DNA of 64,000 nucleotides from Streptomyces sp. NBC_01244 (GTDB lineage: Bacteria > Actinomycetota > Actinomycetes > Streptomycetales > Streptomycetaceae): the NCBI RefSeq assembly GCF_035987325.1, contig NZ_CP108488.1:6882001-6946000 (forward strand), in the 5' to 3' direction. Shown one piece after another: positions 39,262 through 48,961 of the stretch (position 1 is its first letter; each line of letters starts with the position of its first letter). A program made the translations under genes and the position numbers. The notes under the pieces are model-generated. The model had not been told where the DNA came from, did not search any database, and saw nothing but the letters and a program-made list of their open reading frames with translations.

Positions 39262-41058
39262 ATGCTCCAGGCCATCGGACTCACCAGCACCCCCCGTCGA
39301 AACCTCCCGCCCCTCGTGGACGACCTCACCTTCGAGGCCCGCCCCGGGAGCGTGACCGCACTGCTCGGCGAGCCCGGCTCGGGCAAGACCACCGCGCTGC
39401 GGCTCATGCTCGAACTCGAACCGGGCCGCGGAGTCACCTACTTCCGCGGGCGCCCCCTGCACCGGATCCCGCATCCGGGCCGTGAGGTCGGCGTTCTCCT
39501 CGGCGATCTCCCCGGCAACCCCTCGCGCACCGTGCGCGGCCAGCTGCGGATGCTCTGCGCCGCCGCCGGCGTGCCGGCCGCGCGTGCCGACGCGATGCTG
39601 GAGGTCGTCGGCGTCGCGGGACTGCGCGACCAGCGGCTCGGGTCGCTCTCGCTCGGCATGGAGCGCAGGGTCGCTCTGGCCGCCGCCCTGCTCGCCGACC
39701 CCTGCACGCTCCTCCTCGACGAGCCCTCCGCCGGGCTCTCGCCCCGCGAACGGAGCTGGCTGTACGGGCTGCTGCGCGGCCACGCCTCCCTCGGCGGCGC
39801 GGTGCTCTTCACCACCGACGACGCGAAGGAGGCCGCCCGCAGCGCGGACCGGGTCGTGAGCATCGAGGCGGGCCGGCTCGTCGCCGACCAGGACGCCGCC
39901 GAGTTCGCCCGGACCCGGCTCCGGCCGCGGGTCGCCGTGCGCACCCCGCACGCCGCCCGGCTGGCCGACGTACTCGGCCGGGAAGCTCGGGCGGCCCAGC
40001 GCACGGTGGAGATCGTGGAGGAGAGCGGCAGCCGGCTGTCCGTCTACGGCAGCAATTGCGCCGAGGTCGGCGAAGCCGCCTTCCGGCACGGTGTGCTCGT
40101 CCACCAACTCGCCGACGAGACCGGTGACGCGGGAGCGCAGCCGTCGCTGCCGCGCGCCCGGGATCGCGCCGGATCCGGGGCCCCGGCCGCGGCGGCCGGC
40201 GCAACACCGGCCGCGCCCGGAGCGGGCGCCGCAGACCGGCCCCGCCCGGCACGCGCCGGGGGCCCCACCTCGGCCGCGCGCCGGCTCGGCGGCCCGCTGC
40301 GGCCCCTGCGCTACGAGCTGCACCGGCTCTTCGGCACCGCAACCCCCGCACTCACCGCCGCCTTCGTCGTCGCCGTCTCCGTCGTCACGGCGCTGGTCCT
40401 GGCGCGGATCGGCCACACCCCGCAGAATCGGTTGCTCGCCGCCTGGCCGGAGTTGCTCCCGCTGCCGCCCGCGGCGCTCGGCGCCGGACTGCTCGGAGCC
40501 CTGGCCTTCGGCGAGGAGTACCGCTACCCCGCGCTCGCCGCCGACCGCGGCACCGTCCCGCGCCGGCTCGGGCTGCTCACGGCGAAACTCGGCGTCAGCG
40601 CGGCCGTGGCGCTGCTCCTCGGCGCCCTCGCCGTGACCGCCGACGCGGCCGCCCTGACACTGGTGTTCGGCAGCGGACCGCTCCGTACGCCCGTGGAGTG
40701 GGTCTCCCCGGCCGCGAGTTGGGCGGGGCTGCTCATCGGCTGCGCCTGGTCCGGAGTCCTGGCCTCCGGTGTCTTCCGGTCCGCCTCCGCCGGGCTGGCG
40801 GCGGTGCTCGCCGTACCGGTGATGGTCGTACCGCTGGTGCGCAAGGCCCTGGACGGCCCGTCCGCGTACCCGGTCACCGGGCTGGCGGAGCGGCTGCGCG
40901 GCCTGGCCTGGGCGCAGTGGCCGCCGGAGGCGGACCGGGTGGTCCTCGGGGCGATCCGGGTGATGGCCCAACCGGTGGGCACCGCGCTGGTGTTGTCGCT
41001 GATGGTCCTGTTGTGCGCCTATGGGTTCACAGGACTGCGCGGCCGGGTCCGTTTGTGA
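39262..41058 (+). CDS. ABC transporter with ATPase and permease in one polypeptide
   Basis: 598 residues. ATPase half: Walker A GEPGSGKTT (36-44), a variant signature LSLGMERR in place of LSGGQ, and Walker B LLLDEPSAGLSP. After a Pro/Ala-rich linker (~290-340) come six or so hydrophobic segments (ALTAAFVVAVSVVTALVLA, AALGAGLLGALAFGEEYRY, AAVALLLGALAVTADAAAL, then three more), typical of ABC-2-type permeases. ATPase first, membrane part second is the reverse of most exporters with fused domains. The substrate is unknown. The gene lies between the Nudix gene and whiH, in a position conserved in Streptomyces. Confidence 0.85.
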   Translation: MLQAIGLTSTPRRNLPPLVDDLTFEARPGSVTALLGEPGSGKTTALRLMLELEPGRGVTYFRGRPLHRIPHPGREVGVLLGDLPGNPSRTVRGQLRMLCAAAGVPAARADAMLEVVGVAGLRDQRLGSLSLGMERRVALAAALLADPCTLLLDEPSAGLSPRERSWLYGLLRGHASLGGAVLFTTDDAKEAARSADRVVSIEAGRLVADQDAAEFARTRLRPRVAVRTPHAARLADVLGREARAAQRTVEIVEESGSRLSVYGSNCAEVGEAAFRHGVLVHQLADETGDAGAQPSLPRARDRAGSGAPAAAAGATPAAPGAGAADRPRPARAGGPTSAARRLGGPLRPLRYELHRLFGTATPALTAAFVVAVSVVTALVLARIGHTPQNRLLAAWPELLPLPPAALGAGLLGALAFGEEYRYPALAADRGTVPRRLGLLTAKLGVSAAVALLLGALAVTADAAALTLVFGSGPLRTPVEWVSPAASWAGLLIGCAWSGVLASGVFRSASAGLAAVLAVPVMVVPLVRKALDGPSAYPVTGLAERLRGLAWAQWPPEADRVVLGAIRVMAQPVGTALVLSLMVLLCAYGFTGLRGRVRL

Positions 41059-41145
41059 GGGATCGTTGGTGATCGTTCCGGCGCCGGTCCGGACCCAACG
41101 GGACCGTTGTGGACCACATCAAGCCCGGCGGACCGCAACTCCCCG

Positions 41146-41170
41146 CAAAAGGCCCGGTTCTTTACGATAA
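41146..41170 (+). promoter_or_regulatory. Possible sigma-WhiG promoter of whiH
   Basis: CGATAA at 41165-41170 (context TACGATAA) resembles the -10 of WhiG-type promoters (GCCGATAA), with CAAA at 41146-41149 upstream. whiH is known to depend on sigma-WhiG in S. coelicolor. Spacing to the full 8-mer is ~2 bases shorter than the consensus, so this is tentative. Confidence 0.4.
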
Positions 41171-41262
41171 GTCGTCAATTGCGTAGGTGGCACCGATCAC
41201 CCTTTCGTGTGCTTTTCACCAAAGACCTCAAGGGTCACGGAGACACGGCCGACAAAGGATTC

Positions 41263-42150
41263 GTGAGTACCCTTGCGCACACCATGATGACCGCCGCCCG
41301 CCATGCCGATTCCGGCCTCGCCGGCGCGGGCGAACTCGACCGCTACCCCTACCCGGAGGCCTCGGGGGCCGACCGGGTGGGAGTGCCCCACTGGGACGGA
41401 TCCGACGTCGAGTTGAGCCGGGTCGGCCGCCGCGCCGCGGGCAGCCGCGGCCGCGGCCTGCACGGCCAACTCGTCCAGCAACTCGGCCAGATGATCGTCT
41501 CCGGCGACCTCGGCGCGGACCGCCCGCTGGTCCCCGAGGAGATCGGACAGCGTTTCGAGGTCTCCCGTACCGTCGTCCGCGAATCGCTGCGGGTCCTCGA
41601 GGCCAAGGGCCTCGTCAGCGCCCGCCCCAACGTCGGCACCCGGGTCCGCCCGGTCGCCGACTGGAACCTGCTCGACCCCGACATCATCGAGTGGCGCGCC
41701 TTCGGCCCGCAGCGCGACGACCAGCGCCGCGAGCTGGGCGAGCTCCGCTGGACCATCGAGCCGCTCGCCGCCCGCCTCGCCGCCGGCCACGGCCGCCCGG
41801 AGATCCAGCAGCGCCTCGCCGACATGGTCGAGATCATGGGACACGCCCTCGGGCAGGGCGATTCGATCACCTTCGCGCGTGCGGACAACGAGTTCCACGC
41901 CCTGCTCATCCAGGTCGCGGCCAACCGCATGCTGGAGCACCTCTCCGGCATCGTCTCCGCCGCCCTGCAGGTGTCCGGCAGTCCCGTCACCTCCTGCGAC
42001 CGTCCCAGCGAGACCTGCGTCGCGCACCACGCGCGCATGGTCGAGTGCCTCGCCGCCGGCGACGCGGTGGGCGCGGAGAACGCCATGCGTCAGCTTCTGA
42101 CGGTGCATCCGGAGGTCGAGCGCGTGGTTCCCGCCCCGCGCGAGCACTGA
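41263..42150 (+). CDS. whiH: WhiH, GntR/FadR-family sporulation regulator
   Basis: 295 residues from the GTG at 41263 (AAAGGA upstream). N-terminal winged helix: GLHGQLVQQLGQMIVSGDL, then PLVPEEIGQRFEVSRTVVRESLRVLEAKGLVSARPNVGTRVRP; C-terminal FCD ligand domain with the metal-site histidines in DNEFHALLI and AHHARMVE. Sequence and length match S. coelicolor WhiH (SCO5819), needed for sporulation septation in aerial hyphae. It lies immediately before hrdB as in other Streptomyces. Such regulators normally sense carboxylate metabolites; the ligand of WhiH is not known. Expression is expected to be developmental. Confidence 0.95.
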   Translation: MSTLAHTMMTAARHADSGLAGAGELDRYPYPEASGADRVGVPHWDGSDVELSRVGRRAAGSRGRGLHGQLVQQLGQMIVSGDLGADRPLVPEEIGQRFEVSRTVVRESLRVLEAKGLVSARPNVGTRVRPVADWNLLDPDIIEWRAFGPQRDDQRRELGELRWTIEPLAARLAAGHGRPEIQQRLADMVEIMGHALGQGDSITFARADNEFHALLIQVAANRMLEHLSGIVSAALQVSGSPVTSCDRPSETCVAHHARMVECLAAGDAVGAENAMRQLLTVHPEVERVVPAPREH

Positions 42151-42639
42151 CGGACCGCAGCGCACGGGCAGGGGCGTGGGCGTGTCGAGGGGGAGCCGGT
42201 CCCGAGCGGCACCCCCGGACCCGGTCCGGGGAGGGTCCGGCGGCAGCGGAGTCCGGCTCCCCGTCCGGGCCCCGAGAGCCCCGGCCGGCTCCCGGCTCCG
42301 GTCCGCGGTCGCCGGGACTCCGCTTCCGGGGAGTCGTCCGGCCCGCGAAACGGGGCGTGTTCGGACACACCGGGCGTGCAGAAATAACGGTATGACCGGC
42401 ATGGCATCAAACGGGGTGTGACTCGGGCCACGAAGATTGGGCGTAACGCTCAGCGAGGTCACGCGATGACCTAAGAGGTGATGGCCGACGGAGGGAAGAC
42501 AGCAGCCCTTGCGGGTGCTGTGCAGCTCCCCGGCCCCTGCCCGCGCCCCCGGCCCATCCCCAGTCGGTGGTCGTCGGCTCCGGTCCAGCACCACCAGGCC
42601 GGGGTCGGAAGCCGTTTCCATCGTTCCGAGAGGTTGTTC
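42151..42639 (+). promoter_or_regulatory. hrdB leader region with AGGTCA-N5-TGACCT palindrome
   Basis: 489 bases between whiH and hrdB. A perfect inverted repeat AGGTCA (42456-42461) and TGACCT (42467-42472) stands ~170 bases before the hrdB start. The first ~200 bases are GC-rich with nothing recognisable. An A/T-richer patch (GAAATAACGGTATG near 42380-42393) may hold a -10 element. I could not assign sigma-R or housekeeping promoters with confidence. Confidence 0.5.
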
Positions 42640-44235
<1,596 letters not shown>

Positions 44236-44270
44236 GCCGGACCGGTCCGCACCGGATGCGGCGAGGGGTT

Positions 44271-44297
44271 CGCGGCCGGTCATCGCCGGTGGCCGCG
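44271..44297 (+). terminator. Candidate terminator after hrdB
   Basis: 7-bp stem CGCGGCC (44271-44277) with GGCCGCG (44291-44297), 36 bases after the hrdB stop. No T-run, typical for high-GC actinobacteria. Confidence 0.5.
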
Positions 44298-44365
44298 CGG
44301 GTGCGCACGGCCACCGGGCGTCCCACTCTGAGTGGAGTCATGCACACTCGGAGTCAGGAGGCCTC

Positions 44366-45325
44366 ATGCGTCGTCCCTTTGCCCGTGTCCTGGCGGGAGC
44401 GCTGACCCTGGCGGCGGGAGCGGCGGCGGCGCCGCTCTCCCAGGCGCCGCGAGCTGCCGCGGACAGCGTGGTGATCGGCGGAAGGCCGGTGAAGGTGGCC
44501 GATGCCCCGTGGGTCGTGGCCCTCGCCAGCCGTGACCGGTTCGGGGGTACGCGCGGCGGCCAGTTCTGCGGGGGCGTCCTCGTCACCACGACCAAGGTGG
44601 TGACCGCGGCCCACTGCCTGGGGCGTCAGGTGCTGGGAGGCCCGGTGGACTCCGTCCGTGATTTCCGGGTGATCACCGGGCGTACGGAGCTGCGCGCGAG
44701 CGAGGGCCGGGAGATCGCGGTGCGTTCCGCCCGGGTGAATCCGGCCTACGACCCCGGCAGCAATGCCGGCGACCTGGCCGTCCTGGAGCTGGTCGAAGCC
44801 GTGGCCGCGCAGAACGTGCTGCCGATGGCCGGGCTCGGGAATCCGGCGTACGGGGCCGGCACGGAGGCCGCCGTATACGGCTGGGGCGACACGAGCGGAT
44901 TCGGCGACTACGCCTACGGGCTGCGGGCCGCCGGGGTGACGGTGCTGGCGGACGAGGTGTGCGGGCGGGCCTACCCGGGAGACGCCGACGGTCAGTACCG
45001 GGCCGACTCCATGGTGTGCGCGGGCGACCGCGCGGGCGGCAAGGACGCCTGCCAGGGGGACAGCGGAGGTCCCCTGGTGGCCCAGGGTCGGCTCATCGGG
45101 CTGGTGTCCTGGGGGCGCGGCTGCGGGCGCGCGGACAGCCCGGGGGTGTACACGCGGATCGCACCGCTGATCGGCTTCGTCGCCGATTCCGCCAGCGGCC
45201 CGGAGACGGCCCGGGGGGATCTGGGCCGTCCTGGCGCCCGCGGAGTCCTGGGGATGGGCGTACGCCCCGCTCAGGGGCCCGGGAGGGGCCTCGCGGCAGG
45301 GGACCGGCCCACGCCGAAGCGCTGA
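44366..45325 (+). CDS. Secreted trypsin-family serine protease (S1)
   Basis: 319 residues from the ATG at 44366 (CAGGAG upstream). Signal peptide (RRPFARVLAGALTLAAGAAAAPLS) followed by a short propeptide and the mature start VVIGGRP, similar to I-V-G-G of trypsins. Catalytic triad: H83 in TAAHC, D136 in NAGDLAVL, S233 in GDSGGPL; paired cysteines and an Asp before CQGDSG in D-A-C-Q-G suggest tryptic specificity. The last ~50 residues are a Gly/Pro/Arg-rich tail. Trypsin-like exoproteases in Streptomyces are often linked to aerial growth. A CCACT-N3-AGTGG inverted repeat (44323-44335) precedes the gene. Confidence 0.93.
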   Translation: MRRPFARVLAGALTLAAGAAAAPLSQAPRAAADSVVIGGRPVKVADAPWVVALASRDRFGGTRGGQFCGGVLVTTTKVVTAAHCLGRQVLGGPVDSVRDFRVITGRTELRASEGREIAVRSARVNPAYDPGSNAGDLAVLELVEAVAAQNVLPMAGLGNPAYGAGTEAAVYGWGDTSGFGDYAYGLRAAGVTVLADEVCGRAYPGDADGQYRADSMVCAGDRAGGKDACQGDSGGPLVAQGRLIGLVSWGRGCGRADSPGVYTRIAPLIGFVADSASGPETARGDLGRPGARGVLGMGVRPAQGPGRGLAAGDRPTPKR

Positions 45326-45343
45326 ACCCCATCAGGACATGAG

Positions 45344-45382
45344 GACGGGCGGTCTCTCTGGGTCGCAGAGATACCGCCCGTC
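45344..45382. terminator. Strong hairpin terminator after the trypsin gene
   Basis: 17-base arms (45344-45360 and 45366-45382) with one internal mismatch and loop GGTCG. It lies between convergent genes and may work on both strands. Confidence 0.85.
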
Positions 45383-45432
45383 GACCGGCTTCGCCGGTCC
45401 TGGCTCGTCGGATGCGAGGTGTAGGCCTTGTG

Positions 45433-45669
45433 TCAGCGGTCCTCGGGGTCGGCGGCACTGGCCGCCGGAGCGGACGTAAGCCGCTCGGTCTCATCCTGTA
45501 TTTCCGCGGCGATCTTCTTGAGTTCCGGCTCGAACTTGCGCCCGTGGTGGGCGCAGAAGAGCAGTTCACCGCCGCTCAGCAGGACGACGCGCAGATATGC
45601 CTGGGCGCCGCAACGGTCGCATCGGTCAGCGGCCGTCAGCGGGGTCGCGGGTGTCAGAACAGTAGTCAC
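45433..45669 (-). CDS. Small zinc-binding protein, DUF7455-like
   Basis: 78 residues on the minus strand. The core is DRCDRCGAQAYLRVVL followed by GELLFCAHHGRKF: C-x-x-C plus C-x-H-H, a likely single zinc site. The C-terminal ~30 residues are a helix and acidic tail. Conserved in Actinobacteria next to the principal sigma factor gene; the function is unknown. Small zinc ribbons in this context often contact RNA polymerase or DNA, but that is inference. It is divergent from parE, with 446 bases between. Confidence 0.85.
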   Translation of the reverse strand: MTTVLTPATPLTAADRCDRCGAQAYLRVVLLSGGELLFCAHHGRKFEPELKKIAAEIQDETERLTSAPAASAADPEDR

Positions 45670-46115
45670 GTCGCCTCTTCTCTAGCTCGACGAGCTGTCG
45701 TACCAGGGTCAACATCCAACCAGGCCGAAAACGTTCCCGCTCGCGGCTTTTCCTCGAAACTTCCTTCCGAAGCTGGCCGGCCGTTGCCGGTTGGCGGCGA
45801 AGGAGCCGTATTGCGTTGCTTTACGGTTTCGCGTTGTCAGGTCGTTCGCTTGTCGCAGTTCTGCCCTCTCCGGCTGAGTGCCGGTTGTTCATGAGGACGT
45901 GCCCGAACACTAAATGGTTCATGCGTGGAAGGGAACGTGATGTTTGCTTCACCCTCACGGGGGATCGAACATGCGTACGGACCTGCACTAGGCTGGTGAA
46001 GGGGCTGGGATGGCGTTGCATCGGCTCTACCAGGCCTCGGTACCCTTCCAACGGCAACCGAGCCACCACTGCGCCCGACCGGGCCAGAAAAGAAATTCAG
46101 CGAGGAGCGAACTGC
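45670..46115. other. Divergent intergenic region before parE
   Basis: 446 bases. It is noticeably poorer in G/C than its surroundings. It contains the parE promoter candidate and SOS-like site (45965-45994) and a GAAC-N8-GTTC inverted repeat (45905-45920). The rest shows no gene or RNA element I can name. Confidence 0.5.
45965..45994 (+). promoter_or_regulatory. parE promoter candidate overlapping an SOS-like box
   Basis: TCGAACATGCGTACGG (45965-45980) fits TCGAAC-N4-GTxCG, missing one base of the LexA core GAAC-N4-GTTC. TCGAAC also stands 18 bases before a -10-like TAGGCT (45989-45994). The start codon is at 46116. Confidence 0.4.
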
Positions 46116-48236
46116 GTGACCGCCGACACGTCCGTGCCTTCCAGCGCACTGCTGACCGGAGCAGACCGGGACGGCTCCAACTACACCGCGCGGCACCTGC
46201 TCGTCCTCGAAGGCCTCGAGGCCGTCCGCAAGCGCCCCGGCATGTATATCGGCTCCACCGACAGCCGGGGCCTCATGCACTGCCTCTGGGAGATCATCGA
46301 CAATTCGGTCGATGAGGCCCTGGGCGGGTACTGCGACCACATCGAGGTGATCCTCCACGAGGACTCCTCCGTGGAGGTCCGCGACAACGGCCGCGGCATC
46401 CCCGTGGACGTCGAGCCCAAGACCGGCCTCTCCGGCGTCGAGGTCGTCATGACCAAGCTGCACGCCGGCGGCAAGTTCGGCGGCGGGTCGTACGCGGCCT
46501 CCGGCGGCCTGCACGGCGTCGGCGCCTCCGTGGTCAACGCCCTCTCGGCGCGTCTGGACGTAGAGGTGGACCGGGGCAGCGCGACGCAGGCCATCAGCTT
46601 CCGCCGCGGCGTCCCCGGCATGTTCACCGAGCAGGGCCCCGACAGCCCCTTCGACCCCGCCAACGGTCTGCGCAAGGGCAAGCGGATCGCCAAGGGCAAG
46701 ACGGGCACCCGGATCCGCTACTGGGCCGACCGGCAGATCTTCCTCAAGGACGCCAAGCTCACGCTGGACACGCTCTACCAGCGCGCCCGCCAGACGGCCT
46801 TCCTCGTGCCCGGCCTGACCATCGTGGTCCGCGACGAGCGGGCCCTGGAAGGAGCCGGCAAGACCGAGGAGACCTTCCGCTTCGACGGAGGCATCAGCGA
46901 GTTCTGCGAGTACCTCGCCCAGGACAAGGCGGCCTGTGACGTCCTGCGCCTGACCGGCACCGGAATCTTCAAGGAGACCGTCCCGGTCCTCGACGACCGA
47001 GGCCACATGACCCCCACCGAGGTCACCCGTGAGCTCGGCGTGGACATCGCCCTGCGCTGGGGCACGGGGTACGAGACGAACGTGAAGTCGTTCGTGAACA
47101 TCATCGCCACCCCCAAGGGCGGCACCCACATCTCCGGATTCGAGCGCTCGGTCACCAAGACCGTGAACGAGGTGCTGCGCTCCGCGAAGCTGCTGCGGGT
47201 CGCCGAGGACGACGTGGTCAAGGACGACGCGATGGAAGGCATGACGGCGGTCGTCACCGTCCGCCTCGCCGAGCCGCAGTTCGAGGGCCAGACCAAGGAG
47301 GTGCTCGGCACCTCGGCGGCCACCCGGATCGTCGCGGCCGTCGTGGCCAAGGAGCTCAAGGCCTTCCTGACCTCCACCAAGCGGGACGACAAGCAGCAGG
47401 CCCGCTCCGTGATGGAGAAGATCGTCGCGGCCGCCCGGACCCGGATCGCGGCCCGCCAGCACAAGGAGGCGCAGCGGCGCAAGACCGCGCTGGAGTCCTC
47501 CTCGCTGCCCGCCAAGCTGGCCGACTGCCGCAGTGACGACGTGGAGCGCAGCGAGCTCTTCATCGTCGAGGGGGACTCGGCCCTCGGTACGGCAAAGCTC
47601 GCCCGGAACTCCGAGTTCCAGGCGCTGCTGCCCATCCGGGGCAAGATCCTCAACGTCCAGAAGTCCTCGGTCTCGGACATGCTCAAGAACGCCGAGTGCG
47701 GGGCGATCATCCAGGTCATAGGAGCCGGCTCGGGCCGGACCTTCGACATCGACGCCGCCCGGTACGGGAAGATCGTCCTGCTCGTGGACGCCGATGTGGA
47801 CGGCGCGCACATCCGCTGCCTGCTGCTCACGCTCTTCCAGCGCTACATGCGCCCGATGGTCGAGGCGGGCCGGGTCTTCGCCGCCGTGCCGCCGCTGCAC
47901 CGGATCGAGCTCGTCCAGCCGAAGAAGGGCCAGGACAAGTACGTCTACACGTACTCGGACAACGAGCTGCGCCAGAACCTGCTGGAGTACCAGCGCAAGA
48001 ACATCCGGTACAAGGACTCGATCCAGCGCTACAAGGGCCTCGGCGAGATGGATGCCGATCAGCTGGCGGAGACCACCATGGATCCCCGTTTCCGCACCCT
48101 GCGCCGGATCAACATCGGCGACCTGGATTCGGCCGAGTCGGTCTTCGACCTGCTCATGGGCAACGAGGTGGCTCCGCGCAAGGAGTTCATCACCAGCTCC
48201 GCCGCCACCCTGGACCGCTCGCGCATCGACGCCTGA
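46116..48236 (+). CDS. parE: DNA topoisomerase IV subunit B
   Basis: 706 residues from the GTG at 46116 (GAGGAG upstream). GHKL ATPase: ARHLLVLEGLEAVRKRPGMYIG, EIIDNSVDEALGG, VRDNGRGIPVD and GGLHGVGASVVNALS; TOPRIM: IVEGDSALGTAKLARNSEFQ, where most family members have E-G-D-S-A-G-G, then LPIRGKILNV and DADVDGAHIRCLL; C-terminal YKGLGEMDADQLAETTMDP. It pairs with ParC (not in the window) to decatenate chromosomes. It is ParE rather than GyrB by its place far from oriC genes beside hrdB, as in S. coelicolor, and by the absence of the E. coli-type GyrB insert. Confidence 0.93.
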   Translation: MTADTSVPSSALLTGADRDGSNYTARHLLVLEGLEAVRKRPGMYIGSTDSRGLMHCLWEIIDNSVDEALGGYCDHIEVILHEDSSVEVRDNGRGIPVDVEPKTGLSGVEVVMTKLHAGGKFGGGSYAASGGLHGVGASVVNALSARLDVEVDRGSATQAISFRRGVPGMFTEQGPDSPFDPANGLRKGKRIAKGKTGTRIRYWADRQIFLKDAKLTLDTLYQRARQTAFLVPGLTIVVRDERALEGAGKTEETFRFDGGISEFCEYLAQDKAACDVLRLTGTGIFKETVPVLDDRGHMTPTEVTRELGVDIALRWGTGYETNVKSFVNIIATPKGGTHISGFERSVTKTVNEVLRSAKLLRVAEDDVVKDDAMEGMTAVVTVRLAEPQFEGQTKEVLGTSAATRIVAAVVAKELKAFLTSTKRDDKQQARSVMEKIVAAARTRIAARQHKEAQRRKTALESSSLPAKLADCRSDDVERSELFIVEGDSALGTAKLARNSEFQALLPIRGKILNVQKSSVSDMLKNAECGAIIQVIGAGSGRTFDIDAARYGKIVLLVDADVDGAHIRCLLLTLFQRYMRPMVEAGRVFAAVPPLHRIELVQPKKGQDKYVYTYSDNELRQNLLEYQRKNIRYKDSIQRYKGLGEMDADQLAETTMDPRFRTLRRINIGDLDSAESVFDLLMGNEVAPRKEFITSSAATLDRSRIDA

Positions 48237-48247
48237 ACGGACCCGGG

Positions 48248-48334
48248 GCCACCGGGGGTCCCCCGGTGGCACTTCCGTGGCCCTGGCACACCGGTGCTCT
48301 TCACTCCATCACCTGATGGAGTGAAGAGCACCGG
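48248..48334. terminator. Double hairpin after parE
   Basis: Hairpin 1: GCCACCGGGGG (48248-48258) with 48260-48270. Hairpin 2: a perfect 21-bp inverted repeat, arms 48291-48311 and 48314-48334, with only 2 bases between. Together they form a strong terminator. Confidence 0.85.
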
Positions 48335-48412
48335 GACACCAGTCCGGAAACCGTCCCTCCCGCACATCCTTGTGGGCACGCGGCCACTGCGGCGGCGGAC
48401 AAGGAGAGTTCG

Positions 48413-48961
48413 GTGGACAAGCACGAAGGTCGTGATGCCGGAACGATCCGGCTGGACGACCCCTGGTACGACGCGCTGGCCGTCGGTTGGGGTGAGGGCG
48501 AGGGTGCCGGCGTGGGCGAGGGGTCCGGCGGAGCGCCGGGCGGCGGAGCGGAAACGTCACCCCCGAGCTCCGGCCCCGGCGGCGCACCCGCGCGCGCAGC
48601 GTCCGACATCTACCTCGAAGTGCAGCGCAGCGCCGCCTTCCAGGAGGTGCGCGGCCGCTACCGGAGGTTCGTCGTCCCCGCGACCGTCGGCTTCTTCCTC
48701 TGGTACGTGGCCTACGTGATCGCCGCCACCACGGCGCCCGGCATGATGGCCCGGCCGGTGTTCGGGTCCGTCAACGTGGCCCTGCTGGCTGGTCTCGGCC
48801 AGTTCCTCAGCACCTTCCTGCTGACCTGGGCCTACGCCCGGCACGCCCGGCTGCGGCGCGACCGCGCGGCGCTGGACCTGCGCTGGACGGTCTTCGAGCA
48901 GGAGCAGGTCCGCCGGGCGGATGCCGGGGAGCGCACCCGGGCACGGGGGGCGGGCCGGTGA
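48413..48961 (+). CDS. DUF485 membrane protein, partner of the symporter
   Basis: 182 residues from the GTG at 48413 (GGAGAG upstream). The N-terminal ~65 residues are Gly/Ala-rich; the DUF485 core contains FQEVRGRYRRFVVPATVGFFLWYVAYVIAA, a second membrane segment (NVALLAGLGQFLSTFLLTWAYARHA) and a charged tail. This family (YjcH type) regularly precedes ActP-like acetate/monocarboxylate symporters and is thought to assist them. The stop overlaps the symporter start by four bases (GTGA), a sign of coupled translation. Confidence 0.9.
   Translation: MDKHEGRDAGTIRLDDPWYDALAVGWGEGEGAGVGEGSGGAPGGGAETSPPSSGPGGAPARAASDIYLEVQRSAAFQEVRGRYRRFVVPATVGFFLWYVAYVIAATTAPGMMARPVFGSVNVALLAGLGQFLSTFLLTWAYARHARLRRDRAALDLRWTVFEQEQVRRADAGERTRARGAGR

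Noticed and set aside
45905..45920. GAAC-N8-GTTC palindrome considered as a LexA site
   Set aside because: The spacer is 8 rather than 4 bases; it may be another operator but not a standard SOS box.
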